Source of the DNA: a virus
DNA: 40,635 bases
Virus record (IMG/VR): IMGVR_UViG_3300020582_000018
Location: 1-40,635 of that record
Reading direction: 5' to 3' (one strand)
Under the pieces are notes generated by a model that made no database searches, had not been told where the DNA came from, and saw only the letters and a program-made list of their open reading frames with translations. Shown one piece after another: positions 30,448 to 38,173 of this stretch. The translations under genes and the position numbers were made by a program. The first letter of the stretch is position 1. Every line of letters begins with the position of its first letter.

Positions 30448-31925
30448 TGACGATACAAATTCCTATTACTGGTTCGGGACTTCTCTCATCAACATCCGGT
30501 CTACAACTGTCTACGGGTTCGATTCCGGCGAATTCCGCCACTTCTGTTAATGGATTTGGGTCGTCGATCACTGTTGGTTTTGGTCTATCAAGTCCTTCAA
30601 CACAAAATTATTTCGCGTTAACGTGCGCCAAAAATGGATGGGTTGGCACCAATAATGCAATTTCGGGAAGCGGCATCGCCGATCAAATTACAAGTATCAA
30701 TGGAATTACCCAAGCTGTTGGAAACATAAATGTGGTTGAGACCGGCATAAACGACTCCTTTACCGGAGGATCGTCCGTCAGTTATCAGGCGCAATATCAG
30801 GCCGGATTGTTGTATGCTCTAGTTAGCGCCGGACTTCCTGATGTAAATAAATTCTGGGCAAATAATGCCGCTATTTCTTATGTAAATTGGTCGAGTAGTA
30901 CTACGGTATTTGGCCAACCTTTTAAATTTACAAGTACTATCGGGGCGACTGCTACCGCAACTGTTAACGGTTCGGCAGTTTATGTTGGCGGACTGACTCA
31001 ACAAACGAACGATTCTACATTATCTGTGACCGTTGACGGAATAAATTACGGAAATATTGTCAATCAAGGCGCAAATGCCAGCCCTCTCAGCTCATTCAAT
31101 TGGCCTTATGCTATAAGGATCGGCGGATTGTTTCCGGGGCCGCACACCGTAGTGGTTACATACGCTTCCGGAACAAACAACGGCGGGATTAGTTTTATTG
31201 CCGGGAATGGCGGCTTGACCGCGAACGCGGGTAACGCTTTCAATCCCTCTGGGCCGTCCACATATGTTGTAAATGCAATTCAGGCGGCAAATAGAACGGG
31301 CTCCGGAGAAGCTCCCTATAATAATATTATCAATATTGTTTCCAGTCAGCTAGCAAGAGATGGTGTTAACGTTGTTGTCGTTGACGCGGCTAGTGCGTTC
31401 AATGGAACACTCGCGGCAAATATAAACGCGGGTGCGTCAAATCACCCTAGCGCGGTGGGGCAGCAAGTTCTTGCAAATTCTCTTCAAGCTGTGTTGAGCC
31501 CAGCAGCTACCCCGATGGACCGGCAACGGGTTCCTGTCCTTGCTTCGCCATTTGAAGTTGCCTCCGTAAATCTTACGGCACAATCTGCCGCTATTTCTGC
31601 TACGACGATTGCGACCGCTTCCCAAACGGGCATGTACCGTATTTCTTGGTCGGCAGCGATTACTACTGCGGACGGTGTATCGTCTACATTGGGAGGAAGC
31701 AGCGGGTTTCAGATTTTATACACGTCTCCCACAGATAGTGTTTCAAAAACAACTGTATCAGGAAATAGTGTTACTTCGGCGGCGAATACAACTGGAACGG
31801 CATTAGGTGGAGAAATTGTCATTTATGCTCAAAACGGCACCGTTATCCAATATCAATACGGGTACACATCTAACACTCCGGGTCAGATGATTTATGAGCT
31901 GCATATAAAATTGGAAACAATGTGA
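30447..31925 (+). CDS. Tail-associated SGNH/GDSL esterase-like protein with VDLTAQ-type module
   Basis: A protein of 492 residues. SGNH blocks are visible: FGSSITVG (block I, Ser40 as the likely nucleophile, with Ser instead of Asp before it), NNAISGSG (block II), ETGINDS (block III, Asn102) and NHPSAVGQQ (block V, His333). The aspartate three residues before that histidine is alanine. Such enzymes remove acetyl groups from polysaccharides, so it may trim capsule or O-antigen during adsorption. From about residue 370 to the end it carries SVNLTAQSAAISATTI ... SSTLGG, the shared module. The start overlaps the previous stop (TAATG). Confidence 0.65.
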   Translation: MTIQIPITGSGLLSSTSGLQLSTGSIPANSATSVNGFGSSITVGFGLSSPSTQNYFALTCAKNGWVGTNNAISGSGIADQITSINGITQAVGNINVVETGINDSFTGGSSVSYQAQYQAGLLYALVSAGLPDVNKFWANNAAISYVNWSSSTTVFGQPFKFTSTIGATATATVNGSAVYVGGLTQQTNDSTLSVTVDGINYGNIVNQGANASPLSSFNWPYAIRIGGLFPGPHTVVVTYASGTNNGGISFIAGNGGLTANAGNAFNPSGPSTYVVNAIQAANRTGSGEAPYNNIINIVSSQLARDGVNVVVVDAASAFNGTLAANINAGASNHPSAVGQQVLANSLQAVLSPAATPMDRQRVPVLASPFEVASVNLTAQSAAISATTIATASQTGMYRISWSAAITTADGVSSTLGGSSGFQILYTSPTDSVSKTTVSGNSVTSAANTTGTALGGEIVIYAQNGTVIQYQYGYTSNTPGQMIYELHIKLETM

Positions 31926-32203
31926 ACAATAGTGGAATCTCCGCGTTGAGTCAGATCGTTCATAACGGGGATCAGACCTTCATTGTCCTATCAACTCCGG
32001 TTGACAATGAAGTCTTGTCAGAACTAATTGATGGGATAACAACGAATTTTCCATTAGCTAATATACCGTCGATAGGATCAGTTCGAGTTTATTATAATTC
32101 AGGCCGTCAAGACCCGTCGCAATATTCGGTTCAGAATAACATCCTTATCTTGAACTTCACTCCGCAGCAAGGAGACACGCTTGTCATTGACTACCGCTAT
32201 TAA
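31922..32203 (+). CDS. Small tail protein, 93 aa
   Basis: GTG 31922 overlaps the preceding stop (GTGA). The product is beta-rich (TFIVLSTPVDNEVLSELIDG ... VRVYYNSGRQDPSQYSVQNNILILNFTPQQGDTLVIDYRY). The end pattern V-VY-NG---DPS-YS---N-I-L---P--GD-L-IDY is common in short phage tail domains that link fibre components. It overlaps the following gene by 23 bases. Confidence 0.6.
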   Translation: MNNSGISALSQIVHNGDQTFIVLSTPVDNEVLSELIDGITTNFPLANIPSIGSVRVYYNSGRQDPSQYSVQNNILILNFTPQQGDTLVIDYRY

Positions 32204-33911
32204 ATACGGATTAATTCTATTTTTCGCTACGTGTCTCATGGCTCAGACTGCGAACACTGGAGCCAATGTTATCAATGTACGAAGTTATGGAGCCAAACCG
32301 GATGGTCAAGTTGCTACCGACTGTTCAATGGCTGCTTCATCTACAACGCTGACTTGCAAAGCTTCCCATTTCGTCACAGCGGACGTTAATAAAGTAATTT
32401 CTGTGTATGACAGCGGTGCAACGCTAAATGGTTTCATTCAGCCCCTAGCCACGACGATCTTAAGCGTTCAGAGCGGTACTCAAGTCACTCTCGCGGCCCA
32501 AGCTTCGAATTCTTCTTCCCCATCAAGCAGAGTCGTATGGGGAACGAATAACGACGTTCCATTCACGAATGCAATGAACGCCTGTGCGAGTCGTGGTGGC
32601 TGCGTATTCTCGATCCCAAAAGGTTTGTATCTTACGCATGGACTCAGCCTTCCGTGTTCAACAATCGGCAATTTCACAAGTCTCGGCCTCGGAGTATGCA
32701 CGCGGGCGTATAATAATATTGCGATTTGGGGCGACGGAACTGATGTTACGATACTAGAGAATTGGGAACCGGCAACATCATCTCTTGCGGTGATCTCTTT
32801 CGGCAGTCAAGCCGAGTTATCGCCGTATAACGGCACTGTGAATCCGATTACCAATGTATCAGTACACGACATAACGCTCCGTCAAGTTAAAAACGCGACG
32901 AATCCTATCAAAAATCTTCGAGCCGACAATACCGATGGTCTGATCGTCGATCATGTCAAAGCAATTGGAGGATCATATGAGGGATTCTACTTATCGGGGA
33001 TTAACTACGATGCGAGCCATTTGTACGCGGCGGGGGTTGGGCTCGGGGGGCCAAAGAATTTTACTTCAACTTCGGCATTGAATCTAATTGGCGCGTGGGG
33101 AAGAGTTAGCGAAAGTTATGTAACCGATTCAGGACAATGTATAGAGGCCGGGGGACCGCACGAGGAAATATGGCATATTGTGTGCGATGGCCGAGGACCC
33201 GACATTACTTCCGGTGTATCCCCTCATCTAGCAGTAAACATCTCATCGAATAGTTACGGAACGTGGGATGATCATGTTCACGACAATATTTTTGTAGCTT
33301 GGGCCGGAGAAGAATTCTTCAATCAATTAGGAAAATTTAAGGACTCTTCGTTCAATAATAATTTGATCATCGATGATACAGTCGGTTTGACTCTTGGTTC
33401 AGGTAAAGAAACGAACAATGTCAATGTTTATCCTGAGCAGACGATTGGTGCGCATGGTACTAGTTCTTGTTCGAATAATACATTCATCGTTACTTCCGCC
33501 GTTCATCCGGTAACATATTTCTTTCGTTTCGGCGACGGACTAAACCCGATGTTGGAAAACTGGACGTGCGACGGCAATAAAATTACCTACGCTACGCCCT
33601 TTTGTGACACCGCACCATATCAGCCAACATTTAATAGCTCTGATTGCAGCAATGGAGGAGTAACAACGATTCCGAATGGAATATTAAACGTGGGATCGAT
33701 CTCCGGGATAGCTCAAATACGAATGTCCCATACGACAATTCAGGCTCCTTTAACTGCGTCTCCGTTCGGTACGATTGGTCAAGAAATCAATATTGTATCC
33801 GGAGTTCCGCTGAATCAGCTTTGGATAACGGATTGGGAATATAATCTGTCAACTCGTAAAGTAATTGTTGGCGGCGGAGCGACAACTATACCCGCTACCA
33901 TTTCCCAATAA
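32181..33911 (+). CDS. Beta-helix pectate-lyase-like depolymerase with signal peptide
   Basis: A protein of 576 residues. TTG 32181 is supported by AAGGAG at 32169-32174 (spacing 6). The N-terminus contains a Sec-type signal (IKYGLILFFATCLMAQ). Then VINVRSYGAKPDG is the characteristic entry of pectate-lyase superfamily (Pectate_lyase_3) beta-helix proteins found in tail spikes. Later repeats (NNIAIWGDGTDVTILEN, NVSVHDITLRQV, DGLIVDHVKAIGGSYEGFYL) fit right-handed helix turns. It likely degrades a host polysaccharide. A signal peptide is unexpected for a virion tail spike and suggests either export from the infected cell or a bacterial origin. Confidence 0.7.
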   Translation: MSLTTAIKYGLILFFATCLMAQTANTGANVINVRSYGAKPDGQVATDCSMAASSTTLTCKASHFVTADVNKVISVYDSGATLNGFIQPLATTILSVQSGTQVTLAAQASNSSSPSSRVVWGTNNDVPFTNAMNACASRGGCVFSIPKGLYLTHGLSLPCSTIGNFTSLGLGVCTRAYNNIAIWGDGTDVTILENWEPATSSLAVISFGSQAELSPYNGTVNPITNVSVHDITLRQVKNATNPIKNLRADNTDGLIVDHVKAIGGSYEGFYLSGINYDASHLYAAGVGLGGPKNFTSTSALNLIGAWGRVSESYVTDSGQCIEAGGPHEEIWHIVCDGRGPDITSGVSPHLAVNISSNSYGTWDDHVHDNIFVAWAGEEFFNQLGKFKDSSFNNNLIIDDTVGLTLGSGKETNNVNVYPEQTIGAHGTSSCSNNTFIVTSAVHPVTYFFRFGDGLNPMLENWTCDGNKITYATPFCDTAPYQPTFNSSDCSNGGVTTIPNGILNVGSISGIAQIRMSHTTIQAPLTASPFGTIGQEINIVSGVPLNQLWITDWEYNLSTRKVIVGGGATTIPATISQ

Positions 33912-33918
33912 GGAGCTT

Positions 33919-34173
33919 ATGATTAAAGCATACATTCAATCATTTCTGGCGTTCACTAAAAGCGTGTTTTCAGAAGAAGGGCAGGGCAGCTACAGCCGCG
34001 TGGCCGGTGGAGTGTTGATCGGCTTCACTTGCGGATGGGTAACATACCTAGTAATAAAAAACCACGCCATGCCCGATTTGACGGGGCCTGCGTGGTTTGT
34101 AACGGCTGCTTCTGGCGGTCTCTATGGGCTGAATAAAGGGGCCGACTTTATCTCCGCATTTAAAGGTAAATAG
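33919..34173 (+). CDS. Holin-like small membrane protein
   Basis: A protein of 84 residues from ATG 33919, with AAGGAG three bases upstream; an in-frame ATG at 33865 would overlap the previous gene. Two hydrophobic segments are visible: about 28-45 (AGGVLIGFTCGWVTYLVI) and 55-72. The layout SVFSEEGQGSYSRVAGGVL ... PDLTGPAWFVTAASGGLYGLNKGAD is that of a group of phage membrane proteins often annotated as holins. It closes the plus-strand operon. Its stop touches the last stop of the opposing operon. Confidence 0.55.
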   Translation: MIKAYIQSFLAFTKSVFSEEGQGSYSRVAGGVLIGFTCGWVTYLVIKNHAMPDLTGPAWFVTAASGGLYGLNKGADFISAFKGK

Positions 34174-34416
34174 CTATTTCTTCCGTTTGCGGGGCGGCGG
34201 GATGACTTCAATCGCCTCTTCCGGAAGATCGTAGTCAGTCTCCCCAGTCCCCGCGTTCCATGTCTGGAAATTGCTCTGAGTTTCCTTCTGAATTTCCTCA
34301 AAGACTCGTTGCTTTTCGGTCATGAGTTCTTTGAGTTTAATCCCGGCCAATTCTGTTTCAAAATATGCGCGGTTCAGGCGCATCAATTGCAGTTCAGTTA
34401 GTTTTAATTTAGACAT
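34174..34416 (-). CDS. Hypothetical helical protein, 80 aa
   Basis: The last gene of the minus-strand operon. The N-terminal 50 residues are helical and charged (KLKLTELQLMRLNRAYFETELAGIKLKELMTEKQRVFEEIQ), possibly a coiled coil. The end is acidic and then basic (PPPRKRKK). The start overlaps the previous stop (TAATG). Function unknown. Confidence 0.55.
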   Translation of the reverse strand: MSKLKLTELQLMRLNRAYFETELAGIKLKELMTEKQRVFEEIQKETQSNFQTWNAGTGETDYDLPEEAIEVIPPPRKRKK

Positions 34417-34763
34417 TAGAATTTCTTCCCTCCGGGCTGCATCCGCGCTTCGTGCGTGTGATCAGCCCTTTTTGTGTTATATGACATTTTCTCTTCGAAA
34501 GCTCCATCGAGGTCGTACCCGTATGCCCCGCAATAATCAAATATCCGGATCAGGACATCTGCTAATTCAACTTCAGCCATACGGCGATGCGGGAGTTTAT
34601 CGTCCGGCAAGTCCTTGCGCTCACCTTCCAGAGCTTCTGACAGCTCGGAATGCATCAGAGCAATCATTTCACCCTTATTGCGGGAAATCGTCTGCCCGGT
34701 CGCGGGGTCTTGCCACCATTTCTTATTGGCCTCGTGGCAGCGTTTACTCAAGTCGTTAAGCAC
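34416..34763 (-). CDS. MazG-like nucleotide pyrophosphohydrolase
   Basis: A protein of 115 residues starting with GTG. EMIALMHSELSEALEGERK, then MAEVELADVLIRIFDYCGAYGYDLDGAF, form the EE-ED type helical core of all-alpha NTP pyrophosphohydrolases. The first carries E-x2-E-type metal ligands (SELSEAL), the second E-x3-D (ELADVLIR). It hydrolyses nucleoside triphosphates to monophosphates and pyrophosphate; the substrate is unknown. It overlaps its neighbours on both sides within a nucleotide-metabolism gene set. Confidence 0.75.
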   Translation of the reverse strand: MLNDLSKRCHEANKKWWQDPATGQTISRNKGEMIALMHSELSEALEGERKDLPDDKLPHRRMAEVELADVLIRIFDYCGAYGYDLDGAFEEKMSYNTKRADHTHEARMQPGGKKF

Positions 34764-35118
34764 TATATACCCCTGTTCTCGGTTTTCTGGTATTGAAAAT
34801 ACCCCGTACTAAATTCTCTACTAATGCGGGGTCCTCTAGCTTCGCCACCCAATTATCCATGACTTTCTGAACTTTGTCCGGAAGTGGATTTTCTTGATAC
34901 TTCTGCTTCGTACGTTCCCTGATTATTCTATTCTTCTTTACTCGCGCCAAATTCCTTTTCTTGTAATAGCACGCCTCGCATAATCCTTTAGCCTTGTGCT
35001 TCCTCTCTGGATGGCACTTGGCTATTTTTATTGTCGGCTCGTGAATATTCTTATAGCACGGTCTGCACAAAGTATAAGCGTAGTGGCGTCGATCTGGATG
35101 ACACTCCGCGTATTTCAT
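34756..35118 (-). CDS. Protein with two CHP-R-H zinc-finger-like repeats
   Basis: From ATG 35118, which overlaps the previous stop as ATGA with GGAG upstream, the product has 120 residues; an in-frame start at 35166 is less likely. It has two near-identical units, CHPDRRHYAYTLCRPCYKN and CHPERKHKAKGLCEACYYKK, each with C-H and C-x2-C ligands suited to one zinc ion. A basic, helical C-terminal half follows. This resembles the N-terminal zinc fingers of phage endonucleases, but no nuclease domain is visible. Nucleic-acid binding is inferred. A variant palindrome copy lies at 34874-34891. Confidence 0.6.
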   Translation of the reverse strand: MKYAECHPDRRHYAYTLCRPCYKNIHEPTIKIAKCHPERKHKAKGLCEACYYKKRNLARVKKNRIIRERTKQKYQENPLPDKVQKVMDNWVAKLEDPALVENLVRGIFNTRKPRTGVYSA

Positions 35119-35495
35119 TTCTTCTCCGCAATTAACGAATTGAGAGTTTTCATCAGCTTGATACATCCCTCGCCCTTTGGAGGCCGGTCATCTACAAGAT
35201 TCCCGGTTTCCAAAGCATCCAAGATAATTGCGAGGCAGGCCATAGCATGTCCTAGATGATGAACCCCGCTATCCTCCGCTTGTTCTTCGCCTTCCTTCCA
35301 AAGCATTACATGTCGTTCTAAAGCATCTAAATAAATGCTAGCCCGCACTTTCTTTGACCGCCAGTTGAAACTTGAATATTTCCTCGCACCGTCCATCATC
35401 GCGTGCGCTAAATGTAAAGTGGCTGTTGTTGGTATAACGAAGGTGGATATCTTCTTAATCCCTAGTAAATCCTTGGGATTTGTTTCGTCGGACAC
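35115..35495 (-). CDS. dATP/dGTP diphosphohydrolase-like protein
   Basis: A protein of 126 residues. NPKDLLGIKKISTFVIPTTATLHLAHAMMDGARKYSSFNWR and YLDALERHVMLWKEGEEQAEDSGVHHLGHAMACLAIILDALETGNLVDDRP match the N-terminal domain pattern named dATP/dGTP diphosphohydrolase in phages. It would clear or balance purine deoxynucleotides. It is coupled by ATGA to the zinc-finger gene downstream. With the MazG-like and deoxyribosyltransferase-like genes nearby it forms a nucleotide-pool module. Confidence 0.7.
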   Translation of the reverse strand: MSDETNPKDLLGIKKISTFVIPTTATLHLAHAMMDGARKYSSFNWRSKKVRASIYLDALERHVMLWKEGEEQAEDSGVHHLGHAMACLAIILDALETGNLVDDRPPKGEGCIKLMKTLNSLIAEKK

Positions 35496-35503
35496 GTCAT
35501 CTC

Positions 35504-35986
35504 CTAATTGATAAAGGCAGCACTTCGTTTCGGTGACCCAAAATGATGGGCTATGAATTCAACGGCTTCTTCCGTGGTATTTAAATAGTGAGATACGGCT
35601 TCTTTTACGAAGGGATGGTTGAGCATCAATTTATTTGCGGGGTGGACGACTGCGATAATCGGTTTCTTCATTTCCCACGCCCATGCCAGCTCGCAGATTG
35701 TTCCTAGCAACGGGCGGGGCGAGCCGAAGCTCTCCAAATGCATCAGGATGACATCGGACGAGACGACATCGTGGTAATCGCGCAGGATGATGTCCTTCGA
35801 CGTAAGATTGGGGTCAGTAATCCCGCCGTCCGGGGATTCAAGAGCTAGGTTCTCTTTGCCCCGCATTGGAGAAAGAACATCAAACTCATGGGCCTCCAGA
35901 ATGGGAGTTACTTCAATTCTCCACAATAAAGATTCGGGATAATCAGTAGAAATCAATCCTGCCAAATATATAGTCTTGCGTTTCAT
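35504..35986 (-). CDS. Nucleoside 2-deoxyribosyltransferase-like protein
   Basis: A protein of 160 residues. TIYLAGLIS at the start, SPMRGKEN, DPNLTSKDIILRDYHDVVSSDVILMHLE, then LGTICELAWAWEMKKPIIAV and NHPFV follow the order of the deoxyribosyltransferase fold, including the glutamate in CELAWA that serves as nucleophile in the family. It would move deoxyribose between bases, in salvage or in making a modified deoxynucleoside. ATG overlaps the RecA stop (ATGA), so the two are probably co-translated. Confidence 0.75.
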   Translation of the reverse strand: MKRKTIYLAGLISTDYPESLLWRIEVTPILEAHEFDVLSPMRGKENLALESPDGGITDPNLTSKDIILRDYHDVVSSDVILMHLESFGSPRPLLGTICELAWAWEMKKPIIAVVHPANKLMLNHPFVKEAVSHYLNTTEEAVEFIAHHFGSPKRSAAFIN

Positions 35987-36933
35987 ACCAGTTCCTTTTC
36001 AATCTCCTCTAAAATTGCGGGGTTCTCATCCAGAAAAGCAACAGCATTAAACCTTCCTTGCCAGCGATTTTCTCCGTAAGTCATCCACGCCCCGCTCTTG
36101 CTCACAACCCCCGCAGTAACCGCCATATCAAAAATATCTCCGGATCGGGAGAATCCACGGTCATAGAGCAGATCGAATTCTGCCACTTTGCTGGGAGCAG
36201 AAACCTTGTTTTTGATCACCTTGACTTTTGTCCGTGCTCCGATGATTTCCTCGCCGTTCTTTAGTTGTCCAGTTCTGGACACTTCGAGGCGCATACCTGC
36301 GTAGAAGCGCAAGGCTTTGCCGCCTGTGGTCGTGGCTGGGTTTCCATACATCACACCGATTCGGTCGCGCATCTGGTTGATCATGATAAATACGCAATTG
36401 GATTTATGAACCAGCGCGGTTAGTTTTCGCATTGCCTGAGACATCATGCGAGCCTGCAATCCCATCTGAGCATCGCCAAACTCGCCTTCAAGTTCAGCGC
36501 GAGGAACCAAGGCAGCTACCGAATCCACAACAACGACCCCGAAATCTCCAGATTCGACAAGAACCTTAGCGACCTCCAGCGCCTCCTCCCCGCAACTTGG
36601 TTGATTGACATAGAGATTGTCTACATCAACTCCCAGTTTGGCCATGTGATCTCGGTCAATTGCGTGCTCGGCGTCAACAATCGCGCACATCTCTTTCGCC
36701 TTTTGAGCTTGTGCGATGACGGACATAGATATGGAAGTCTTCCCAACCGCCTCTTGGCCAAAAATCTCGATAACGCGACCGCGAGGAAATCCGCCAACCC
36801 CAGTAGCCACATCAAGGCTTGGAATACCGGTCGAGATAACCTTGACCGGAACATGTTCGGTATCTCCCATCCGGATCAGTGCTCCTGCACCAAACTGCTT
36901 ATTAATTCTTGCCGCTGCTTCTTTGATAGTCAT
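35983..36933 (-). CDS. recA: RecA recombinase
   Basis: A protein of 316 residues. Walker A reads GQEAVGKT (about 59-66), where E. coli RecA has GPESSGKT. Walker B is VVVVDSVAALVP, and loops after it (MGLQARMMSQAMRKLT, FIMINQMRDRIGVMYGNPATTTGGKALRFYAGMRLEV) are close to bacterial RecA. It forms filaments on single-stranded DNA for homologous recombination and repair. It is shorter than cellular RecA, with a brief C-terminal domain lacking the acidic tail. A palindrome copy lies at 36265-36282. TAATG links it to the metallophosphoesterase gene upstream. Confidence 0.95.
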   Translation of the reverse strand: MTIKEAAARINKQFGAGALIRMGDTEHVPVKVISTGIPSLDVATGVGGFPRGRVIEIFGQEAVGKTSISMSVIAQAQKAKEMCAIVDAEHAIDRDHMAKLGVDVDNLYVNQPSCGEEALEVAKVLVESGDFGVVVVDSVAALVPRAELEGEFGDAQMGLQARMMSQAMRKLTALVHKSNCVFIMINQMRDRIGVMYGNPATTTGGKALRFYAGMRLEVSRTGQLKNGEEIIGARTKVKVIKNKVSAPSKVAEFDLLYDRGFSRSGDIFDMAVTAGVVSKSGAWMTYGENRWQGRFNAVAFLDENPAILEEIEKELV

Positions 36934-38165
36934 TAATCCTCTATCTTATCTCGTGTATCCGTGTAGCTAGCAGTTCCTATTAATCCTTCTTCTTTATTCC
37001 AAATAAATGCCTCTCCCCGTCGCAAATTGCCCACGAAAGCGTGTTCGGCGTGCCATCTATCTGGCGGGCATAAGGCACTAAGAATACGAACCTTGACACC
37101 GTGATATTCTTCTACCTTATCCGTATGACGGTGCCCAGTATGCGCCTCGCGGAATTTGGTAGCTCCGAACATTTCCGGTCTCTCTGTAGCCATTAATAGA
37201 GGATATTCTTTACGTTTTCCTTTGTCGCCGTGAGTATATAATACCATAACTTTTCCAAATTGATGGTATTTATAGTGCGTGGGTTGATTATCAATTACCA
37301 CATCATTATATTCGCGAAACCAACAAGTAAGGCTGTCGCCCAGATGCCAGCTTGTCAGTTCATCGTGGTTGCCGGACACAACGATAACTTTAACCTTCTT
37401 GCATCGTTTGCGGAGTTCTTCGATGCATTCAATAACAGTATTGCGGACAACACCGAAGGTCTTGTGATACCGGGCGTCTGTGGATACAATAGTGCCGCTT
37501 GTCGTCGTTCCCTGAGCATTGTCCGTATGGAACATGTCATTGCCCACGACGTACCAGATTTCATCGTAGGAATAATGCGAGGCCCGCTCCAGCAAAGTGT
37601 AGAACGCCTTTTTATACAGCTTCGTGCAAATCTTTACGTCGAAGTTCTGATGGCCGGTTTCCTCCGCCCAAGCCATTTTTCCGAAGTGTGGGTCGAACAA
37701 GTCGATTTCCAACATGTTGCCCGTCGTCTTGGCTGGTTTCTGTACGAACGGCGGCTTGACGGTAATTTCTTTTAGTGCCTGCTCCTTTAACGCGGCAATT
37801 TCAACTCGGGCATCCACGATTTCCCTTCGTTTCCGAAGGAATGCTTTTACCTGATAAAGCGGTTCTACAACTAATTTCTCGGCTTCATTCTTGGCCGCTA
37901 CTTCCCATTTATTGGCAACGAATCGTTCTACTTCCCAAATTGTGAGGTCGATTTCGAAATAAGCAATGAGCTGTTCCAGCGTGTGGATTCGAGTCTTAGG
38001 AAGCGAGATCGACCATCCGCTGTCCTGAATCTCACTGTTTTCTGTTAGTTCGGGTGTTTCTTTTTTAAATGGATTCGTTCCCGCGCACCCGCCAGTCTTG
38101 ACATCATCGCGGAACGTTTTTACTTCTTGACAAGCTGGGCACTGCCTTTCTACTAGTTTCCCCAT
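36933..38165 (-). CDS. Metallophosphoesterase, SbcD/Mre11-like type
   Basis: A protein of 410 residues. Metal-binding motifs appear in order: DPHFGKMAW (near residue 157), VVGNDMF, VSGNHDE, LYTHGDKGK and AHTGHRHTDK. These match the five conserved motifs of calcineurin-like phosphoesterases. The N-terminal 140 residues have a CPAC pair and helical regions and may bind DNA or a partner. It could be a DNA exonuclease or a phosphatase. Being directly upstream of RecA favours a role in DNA processing; substrate specificity cannot be told. AAAGGGG precedes the start. Confidence 0.75.
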   Translation of the reverse strand: MGKLVERQCPACQEVKTFRDDVKTGGCAGTNPFKKETPELTENSEIQDSGWSISLPKTRIHTLEQLIAYFEIDLTIWEVERFVANKWEVAAKNEAEKLVVEPLYQVKAFLRKRREIVDARVEIAALKEQALKEITVKPPFVQKPAKTTGNMLEIDLFDPHFGKMAWAEETGHQNFDVKICTKLYKKAFYTLLERASHYSYDEIWYVVGNDMFHTDNAQGTTTSGTIVSTDARYHKTFGVVRNTVIECIEELRKRCKKVKVIVVSGNHDELTSWHLGDSLTCWFREYNDVVIDNQPTHYKYHQFGKVMVLYTHGDKGKRKEYPLLMATERPEMFGATKFREAHTGHRHTDKVEEYHGVKVRILSALCPPDRWHAEHAFVGNLRRGEAFIWNKEEGLIGTASYTDTRDKIED

Positions 38166-38173
38166 AAGCCCCT

